Shown here in pieces: positions 49,900 to 64,000 of a stretch of DNA of 64,000 bases. The notes under the pieces were generated by a model, which worked only from the letters and a program-made list of their open reading frames with translations, was not told the DNA's origin and searched no databases. Position 1 is the first letter of the stretch. Every line of letters starts with the position of its first letter. A program made the position numbers and the translations under genes. The stretch is from Sulfurimonas sp. (GTDB lineage Bacteria; Campylobacterota; Campylobacteria; Campylobacterales; Sulfurimonadaceae). The DNA is taken from contig JAQUFE010000004.1 in the NCBI GenBank assembly GCA_028684815.1, positions 25,133 through 89,132 on the forward strand, written 5' to 3'.

Positions 49900-51099
49900 A
49901 TGGCAAAAGAAAAGTTTGCGCGTAATAAACCGCATGTAAACATTGGTACTATTGGTCACGTAGACCATGGTAAAACAACATTAACAGCAGCTATTACTGC
50001 AGTACTAGCAGTATCAAATGGTGCAAAACTAATGGATTATGATGCAATCGATAATGCACCAGAAGAGAGAGAGCGTGGTATTACTATCGCAACTTCACAC
50101 GTTGAGTATGAGACGGATAACCGTCACTATGCACACGTTGACTGTCCAGGTCACGCGGATTATGTTAAAAACATGATTACAGGTGCTGCTCAAATGGATG
50201 GTGCTATATTAGTTGTTTCTGCGGCTGATGGCCCAATGCCACAAACTCGTGAGCATATTCTTCTTTCTAAGCAAGTTGGTGTTCCATACTTAGTTGTTTT
50301 CATGAACAAAGAAGATATGGTTGATGATGAAGAGTTACTAGAGCTTGTTGAGATGGAAATTCGTGAACTTCTTGACATGTATGACTTCCCAGGTGATGAT
50401 ACTCCAATTACAGCTGGATCAGCTCTAAAAGCTCTTGAAGAAGCAAAATCTGGTACTCTTGGTGAGTGGTCAGCTAAAATTCAACAACTAATGAAGACTG
50501 TTGATGAGTATATCCCTGAGCCAACTCGTGAGACTGATAAAGATTTCTTAATGCCTGTTGAAGATGTTTTCTCAATTTCTGGTCGTGGAACAGTTGTTAC
50601 TGGTCGTATCGAGCGTGGAACTGTTAAGATTGGTGAAACAGTAGAGATCGTTGGTATCCGTGATACACAAACTACTACAGTTACTGGTGTTGAGATGTTC
50701 CGTAAAGAGATGGATCAAGGTGTTGCAGGAGATAACTGCGGTATTCTAGTTCGTGGTATTGGTAAAGATGATGTTGAGCGTGGTCAAGTACTTTGTAAGC
50801 CAGGTACAATTACACCTCACACTAAATTTTCAGCTGAGATCTATGTACTAAGTAAAGATGAGGGTGGTCGTCATACTCCATTCTTTAACGGTTACCGTCC
50901 TCAGTTTTACGTCCGTACTACTGATGTTACAGGTGCAATCACTTTACCAGAAGGTACTGAGATGGTTATGCCAGGTGATAACGTAAGTATTACAGCTGAG
51001 TTAATTCACCCAATTGCAATGGAAAAAGGTACTAAGTTCGCTATTCGTGAAGGCGGAAGAACTGTTGGTGCTGGTGTTGTTGCTGAGATTCTTGCATAA
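49900..51099 (+). CDS. tuf: elongation factor Tu
   Basis: [41 protein letters not shown]. Confidence 0.99.
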   Translation: MAKEKFARNKPHVNIGTIGHVDHGKTTLTAAITAVLAVSNGAKLMDYDAIDNAPEERERGITIATSHVEYETDNRHYAHVDCPGHADYVKNMITGAAQMDGAILVVSAADGPMPQTREHILLSKQVGVPYLVVFMNKEDMVDDEELLELVEMEIRELLDMYDFPGDDTPITAGSALKALEEAKSGTLGEWSAKIQQLMKTVDEYIPEPTRETDKDFLMPVEDVFSISGRGTVVTGRIERGTVKIGETVEIVGIRDTQTTTVTGVEMFRKEMDQGVAGDNCGILVRGIGKDDVERGQVLCKPGTITPHTKFSAEIYVLSKDEGGRHTPFFNGYRPQFYVRTTDVTGAITLPEGTEMVMPGDNVSITAELIHPIAMEKGTKFAIREGGRTVGAGVVAEILA

Positions 51100-51115
51100 T
51101 TCGCGAAAGCGAATT
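51098..51115 (+). terminator. Small stem-loop at the tuf stop codon
   Basis: AATTCGC-GAAA-GCGAATT. Confidence 0.45.
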
Positions 51116-51145
51116 TTGCAATAACCATTTAAAAGGTTAACTAAT

Positions 51146-51298
51146 ATGAGAGAAGCAATACATTTAGGTTGTGAGAAGTGTACTCGTCGTAACTATCACA
51201 CAACAAGAAATAAAAAAACTCAAACTGAAAAATTTTCGGTTAAAAAATATTGTAAGTTCTGTAAAGAACATACACTACACAAAGAGATGAAACTGTAA
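51146..51298 (+). CDS. rpmG: 50S ribosomal protein L33 (C+ type); missing from ORF track
   Basis: MREAIHLGCEKCTRRNYHTTRNKKTQTEKFSVKKYCKFCKEHTLHKEMKL*. Confidence 0.98.
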   Translation: MREAIHLGCEKCTRRNYHTTRNKKTQTEKFSVKKYCKFCKEHTLHKEMKL

Positions 51299-51319
51299 TA
51301 ACAGTTCATCTCTTTTTTT
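51281..51319 (+). terminator. Rho-independent terminator whose left arm is the last codons of rpmG
   Basis: AAAGAGATGAAACTG-taataa-CAGTTCATCTCTTT + T tract. Confidence 0.85.
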
Positions 51320-51326
51320 GTTTAAA

Positions 51327-51450
51327 TGCGCTTTGGACTTGTTCAAATTGTGTATAAAAGATATAAATGCGATTAGTCGCATGAGCTTTCTGCTGAAGAA
51401 AACCCAGCGTTAGCGTAGTGATTTGGACTTGTTCAAATTGCGTATAAAAC
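51327..51450 (+). repeat. Modular hairpin element (copy R1, 1.5 units) upstream of tRNA-Trp
   Basis: TTTG-GACTTGTT-CAAA (51332-51347), ATGCGA-TTAG-TCGCAT (51367-51382), GCTTTCTGCTGAAGAAAAC..AGCGTTAGCGTAGT, ATTTG-GACTTGTT-CAAAT (51421-51438). Confidence 0.85.
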
Positions 51451-51457
51451 AATGATT

Positions 51458-51533
51458 AGGCGTGTAGCTCCAATGGTAGAGCACCGGATTCCAAATCCGG
51501 GTGCTGGGGGTTCGAGTCCCTCCACGCCTGCCA
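51458..51533 (+). tRNA. tRNA-Trp (CCA)
   Basis: CCGGA-TTCCAAA-TCCGG anticodon arm, AGGCGTG/CACGCCT acceptor, CCA encoded. Confidence 0.96.
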
Positions 51534-51600
51534 CTTACATTTATTATTAGTAAAGCTTTATCGGCTTTATTTATAATCAATGCACTTTTAGGAAAGTTTA

Positions 51601-51780
51601 ATGAAATTAGGTACACATATAAGAAACGCAAGATCAGAACTGACTAAGGTAATTTTTCCAACTAAAGGTCAGGTTAAACAGGCTTACATATCTGTTTTAA
51701 TAGTCGTTGCTGTAATAGCGGCTTTTTTAGCTTTAGTTGACCTAGTGATGTCTTCTGTTATGTCAGTACTTTTAGGTTAA
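51601..51780 (+). CDS. secE: preprotein translocase subunit SecE; missing from ORF track
   Basis: MKLGTHIRNARSELTKVIFPTKGQVKQAYISVLIVVAVIAAFLALVDLVMSSVMSVLLG*, position before nusG. Confidence 0.95.
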   Translation: MKLGTHIRNARSELTKVIFPTKGQVKQAYISVLIVVAVIAAFLALVDLVMSSVMSVLLG

Positions 51781-51789
51781 GGAGAAAAT

Positions 51790-52317
51790 ATGGCACATAA
51801 ATGGTACTCAATCCAAACATACGGTAGCGAGAGAGCTGTTCGTGAAGCAATCCTTAATATGATAGAAGAGATGGGACTTCAAGAACATATCTCAGAAGTA
51901 ATTGTTCCAACTGAAGATGTTATAGAAGTAAAAGATGGTAAAAAAAAGATAACTGAACGCTCTTTATATTCAGGTTATGTTTTTGCAAATATAGATTTAA
52001 ATACTGAAGTTCAGCATCTAATCACTTCTCTGCCAAAAGTATCTGGATTTATTGGTGAAGCAAATATACCTACACCACTTAATGAGCATGATATTAATGT
52101 TATATTAGACCGAGTAAACAACCGTGCAGCGCCTAAACCAAAAGTTTATTTTGATAATGGTGAGACAGTTCGAATCATTGATGGGCCATTTGCAAACTTT
52201 ACCGCAACTGTAGATGAGTATGATTTAGAGCATGGTACTTTAAAACTTAATGTTTCAATCTTTGGAAGATCTACACCTGTAGATATCTCATATACCCAGG
52301 TTGAGAAGATTATCTAA
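51790..52317 (+). CDS. nusG: transcription termination/antitermination factor NusG
   Basis: KWYSIQTYGSERAVREAI, GETVRIIDGPFANFTATVDE (KOW). Confidence 0.98.
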   Translation: MAHKWYSIQTYGSERAVREAILNMIEEMGLQEHISEVIVPTEDVIEVKDGKKKITERSLYSGYVFANIDLNTEVQHLITSLPKVSGFIGEANIPTPLNEHDINVILDRVNNRAAPKPKVYFDNGETVRIIDGPFANFTATVDEYDLEHGTLKLNVSIFGRSTPVDISYTQVEKII

Positions 52318-52327
52318 TTCTATTTTA

Positions 52328-52373
52328 CTACGCTAAATTTAAGCTTTATATTTAAAGTTTAAATTTAGCGTAG
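52328..52373 (+). terminator. 21-bp stem / 4-nt loop hairpin between nusG and rplK
   Basis: CTACGCTAAATTTAAGCTTTA-TATT-TAAAGTTTAAATTTAGCGTAG, one G-U pair, no U tract. Confidence 0.6.
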
Positions 52374-52401
52374 CTAAAGTAAGAAATAATTTGAGTTATA
52401 T

Positions 52402-52543
52402 GCTGAGGGAAAATTAGCGTTAGCGTAGTAATCCGGACTTGTTCGGATTGCGTAACAAAAATAGTAAAGCGACAAGTCGCGCGAGCCTTCCGCTGAGGAA
52501 AACAAAGCGTTAGCGTAGTAATCCGGACTTGTTCGGATTGCGT
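52402..52543 (+). repeat. Modular hairpin element (copy R2, tandem with 90-bp period) upstream of rplK
   Basis: AATCCG-GACTTGTT-CGGATT at 52430-52449 and 52520-52539; GCGAC-AA-GTCGC at 52469-52480. Confidence 0.9.
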
Positions 52544-52568
52544 ATTAAATAAAATAAAAGGAAACAAC

Positions 52569-52994
52569 ATGGCAAAAAAAGTTATGGATTATATCAAGCT
52601 GCATATTGAAGCTGGTAAGGCAAACCCTGCACCTCCAGTAGGACCTGCACTCGGTCAGCGTGGTGTTAATATCATGGAATTTACTAAAGCATTCAATGAA
52701 AAAACAAAAGATAAGATGGGATTTAAAATTCCTGTTATCATTACTGTTTATACAGATAGAAGTTTTACATTTGTTACTAAACAACCACCAGCTGGTGCAC
52801 TTCTTATGAAAGCTGCTGGACTTAAAAAAGGTAGTGATAATCCTCTTAAAAACAAAGTAGGAAAAATTACTCGTGCACAACTAATGGAAATTGTTGATGC
52901 TAAAATTCAAGATTTAAATACTGATGATAAAGAGATGGCAGCAAATACTATTGCTGGTTCAGCTCGTTCAATTGGTATAGAGATTGTTGACTAA
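52569..52994 (+). CDS. rplK: 50S ribosomal protein L11
   Basis: [28 protein letters not shown]. Confidence 0.99.
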   Translation: MAKKVMDYIKLHIEAGKANPAPPVGPALGQRGVNIMEFTKAFNEKTKDKMGFKIPVIITVYTDRSFTFVTKQPPAGALLMKAAGLKKGSDNPLKNKVGKITRAQLMEIVDAKIQDLNTDDKEMAANTIAGSARSIGIEIVD

Positions 52995-53068
52995 TATATA
53001 AAAAAGAAAAATCATCGACCACAATGATTTAAAACTTTGTGGCAGAATTTCACAGGAGAATTTGAAAA

Positions 53069-53761
53069 ATGAGTAAAAGATATAAACAATTATTAGAAAA
53101 AGTTGACACTACAAAATCATATAGTGTAGTAGAAGCTACTACTGCATTAAAAGACTTAAAAAGTGCAAAGTTTGATGAGACTGTAGAAGTTGCACTAAAC
53201 TTAAACGTAGATCCAAGACATGCGGATCAGATGATTCGTGGTGCTATAGTACTTCCACATGGAACTGGTAAAACAGTTCGTGTTGCTGTTTTTGCTAAGG
53301 GTGCTAAGGCTGATGAAGCTAAAGCTGCTGGTGCTGATATCGTTGGTACTGATGATTTAGTAGCACAAATCAAAGAGGGAATTTTCAACTTTGATGTAGT
53401 TGTAGCTGCACCAGACTGTATGGGACTTGTTGGTCAAATCGGTCGTATTTTAGGGCCAAAAGGTCTTATGCCAAATCCTAAAACAGGAACAGTAACTCCA
53501 GATGTTGCTACTGCTGTTAAAAATGTTAAGGGTGGCCAAGTTAACTTTAGAGTTGACAAAAAAGGTAACATCCATGCAGGAATCGGTAAAGTAAGCTTTG
53601 ATGCTACTCAGATTTCTGAAAATTTAAAATCTTTTGTAGCGGCTATTAACAAACAAAAACCTGCATCTGCAAAGGGTCGTTACATAAAAAATGCAGCTCT
53701 AAGTTTAACTATGAGTCCAGCTTTAAAGCTTGATGTTATGGAACTTTTAGATATAAAATAA
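53069..53761 (+). CDS. rplA: 50S ribosomal protein L1
   Basis: [52 protein letters not shown]. Confidence 0.99.
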   Translation: MSKRYKQLLEKVDTTKSYSVVEATTALKDLKSAKFDETVEVALNLNVDPRHADQMIRGAIVLPHGTGKTVRVAVFAKGAKADEAKAAGADIVGTDDLVAQIKEGIFNFDVVVAAPDCMGLVGQIGRILGPKGLMPNPKTGTVTPDVATAVKNVKGGQVNFRVDKKGNIHAGIGKVSFDATQISENLKSFVAAINKQKPASAKGRYIKNAALSLTMSPALKLDVMELLDIK

Positions 53762-53770
53762 TAAGTGATT

Positions 53771-53905
53771 TTTAGTGCCTTAAGCTCTTAGGGCACTCTA
53801 AAGTTACTTTACTTTGGTAACTGCATTTTATGGACTAAAGATATAGGAGCGAGAGCTTAATTAGTTTAACTAACCTATTGAAGTGTTGTCTGGGAAGGAG
53901 ATATT
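53771..53905 (+). promoter_or_regulatory. Candidate L10-binding leader of rplJ-rplL
   Basis: GTGCC..TTAAG/CTTA..GGCAC and AGTTAC/GTAACT hairpins in the rplA-rplJ gap; assigned by position. Confidence 0.5.
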
Positions 53906-53907
53906 CT

Positions 53908-54396
53908 ATGACAAAAACACAAAAAGCTGAAATTATTGAAGTACTTTCTGGTGAGTTTAAAGACGCGCAATCTGTAATCTTTTGTGATTACAAAGGTTTA
54001 AGCGTTCCTGACTTAGAGAGTTTAAGAGTTGCTGCTCGTGCTAAAGACGCAAAAGTGCAAGTTGTTAAAAATACTTTAGCAATGATCGCACTTAAAAATG
54101 CGCAGTTGAGCGGTGTAGAGTTAAAAGACACAAATATTTTAGTTTGGGGCGCAGATTCTGTTGCTACTTCTAAAATTGTTAGTGATTTCGCAAAGAAGAA
54201 CGATAAATTTATTATCAAATCTGCTTATGTTGATCGTGAGGCTTCAGATGCATCTAAAGTTGAAGCATTTGCTAAACTTCCAGGACGTGAAGAACTACTA
54301 GGTATGCTTGCTGCTACTTGGATGGCTCCACTTACATGTATTGGATTTGGTCTTAACGCACTTAGAGAGAAAAAAGAACAAGAAGAAGCTGCTTAA
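53908..54396 (+). CDS. rplJ: 50S ribosomal protein L10
   Basis: MTKTQKAEIIEVLSGEFKDAQSVIFCDYKGLSVPDLESLR; start trimmed from 53878. Confidence 0.97.
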   Translation: MTKTQKAEIIEVLSGEFKDAQSVIFCDYKGLSVPDLESLRVAARAKDAKVQVVKNTLAMIALKNAQLSGVELKDTNILVWGADSVATSKIVSDFAKKNDKFIIKSAYVDREASDASKVEAFAKLPGREELLGMLAATWMAPLTCIGFGLNALREKKEQEEAA

Positions 54397-54442
54397 TTAA
54401 AGCGGAGTCTTACTAGTTATTTTAAAATTTCAAAGGGAATCC

Positions 54443-54574
54443 TAGAGGCACTAGTGCCGAGGGCTTTCTGCCGAAGAAAACTAAGCGTTAGCGTAGTAAA
54501 ACGAACTCGTTCGTTTTGCGTGATAGGATAAAGGGAAAAGGTTCCCTTTCATTTTATGAAATAAAATTAAAGGA
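54443..54574 (+). repeat. Modular hairpin element (copy R3) between rplJ and rplL
   Basis: GGCAC-TA-GTGCC; AAAACG-AACTCGTT-CGTTTT; AAAGGGAA-AAGG-TTCCCTTT; ATTTTAT-GAA-ATAAAAT; AAGGA. Confidence 0.88.
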
Positions 54575-54584
54575 ATTACACAAA

Positions 54585-54953
54585 ATGGCTGTAACTAAAG
54601 AAGACGTATTAGAGTTTATTTCAGGACTTTCTGTATTAGAACTTTCTGAATTAGTAAAAGAGTTTGAAGAGAAATTTGGTGTGTCTGCACAACCTGTAGC
54701 AGTTGCTGGTGGCGCTGTAGCTGCTGAAGCTGCTGAAGAAAAAACTGAGTTTGATGTTATTTTAACTGATGCAGGTGCTAAGAAAATTGGCGTTATTAAA
54801 GTAGTTCGTGCACTTACTGGTCTTGGCTTAAAAGAAGCAAAAGATGCATGTGAGGCTCTACCATCTACAATCAAAGAGGGTGTAGATAAAGAGACTGCTG
54901 AAGATGCAAAGAAACAGCTTGAAGAAGCTGGTGCTACTGTAGAAGTTAAATAA
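54585..54953 (+). CDS. rplL: 50S ribosomal protein L7/L12
   Basis: [41 protein letters not shown]; start trimmed from 54516. Confidence 0.98.
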   Translation: MAVTKEDVLEFISGLSVLELSELVKEFEEKFGVSAQPVAVAGGAVAAEAAEEKTEFDVILTDAGAKKIGVIKVVRALTGLGLKEAKDACEALPSTIKEGVDKETAEDAKKQLEEAGATVEVK

Positions 54954-55146
54954 TTACTTCTAATACTAGAGAAGGATTTCTTCTCTAGTAGATTACTTAA
55001 AATGGGCGCTTTTGCGATGAGACAAAAGTCTCTTGGTAAAAGTGCCCTTATGTCGTTTATAAGCACTTTTAAATAAGCTCTTTTATTGAGCCCCACAAAA
55101 TCATTCAAGGACGCTTGAATATGATACTAATTACTTATCGAGGTAG

Positions 55147-63805
<8,659 letters not shown>

Positions 63806-63831
63806 CTAAAGTCTCTCTTCCCACTATCTTC

Positions 63832-63853
63832 GCCTTACACTTTAGTGTAAGGC
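63832..63853 (+). terminator. Stem-loop downstream of rpoC
   Basis: GCCTTACAC-TTTA-GTGTAAGGC. Confidence 0.6.
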
Positions 63854-63905
63854 ACTCTTAAATTTATAATATATTAGAATTACAATTGTAAGGAAACATA
63901 TATAA

Positions 63906-64000
63906 ATGAATAATATTTTTAAACCAAAACTTTTTACTTTAATTCGAGAGGGTATATCAAAACAACAGATTATCTCTGATGTGTTTTCTGGAATTATAGT
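63906..64000 (+). CDS. 5' end of a SulP-family-like transporter
   Basis: MNNIFKPKLFTLIREGISKQQIISDVFSGII..., truncated by window end. Confidence 0.5.
   Translation, partial: MNNIFKPKLFTLIREGISKQQIISDVFSGII

Overview
64-kb chromosomal window from an AT-rich Campylobacterota genome; ribosomal protein sequences and gene content look Sulfurimonas-like (inference, no database search). It contains the S10-spc ribosomal operons (rpsJ to infA, 2.5-13.2 kb). A roughly 12.4-kb block of unrelated genes follows: rhodanese, chorismate mutase, an EndoIII-like protein, MFS, an orphan trpB, a peptidoglycan-hydrolase group, an SplB-like radical SAM protein and an LTA-synthase-like sulfatase. Next come the alpha operon (rpmJ-rpsM-rpsK-rpsD-rpoA-rplQ), a housekeeping region (murE, panD, ebfC, ispA, tkt and others) and a GAF/HD-GYP/metallo-beta-lactamase signalling protein. 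The window ends with tRNA-Thr/Tyr/Gly/Thr-tuf-rpmG-tRNA-Trp-secE-nusG-rplKAJL-rpoB-rpoC and the start of a SulP-like gene. Most coding content is conventional. The strongest unexplained signal is non-coding: a family of modular multi-hairpin intergenic elements upstream of rplK, rplL, tRNA-Trp, nfu, tkt and ebfC. Their hairpin stems differ and covary from locus to locus, while an 8-nt loop (GACTTGTT) is preserved. At rplL, nfu and tkt the 3' end of the element supplies the Shine-Dalgarno, and one copy (ebfC) is flanked by a 13-bp direct repeat. Separate REP/MITE-like arrays occur at 32.7-33.4 kb and 46.0-47.1 kb.
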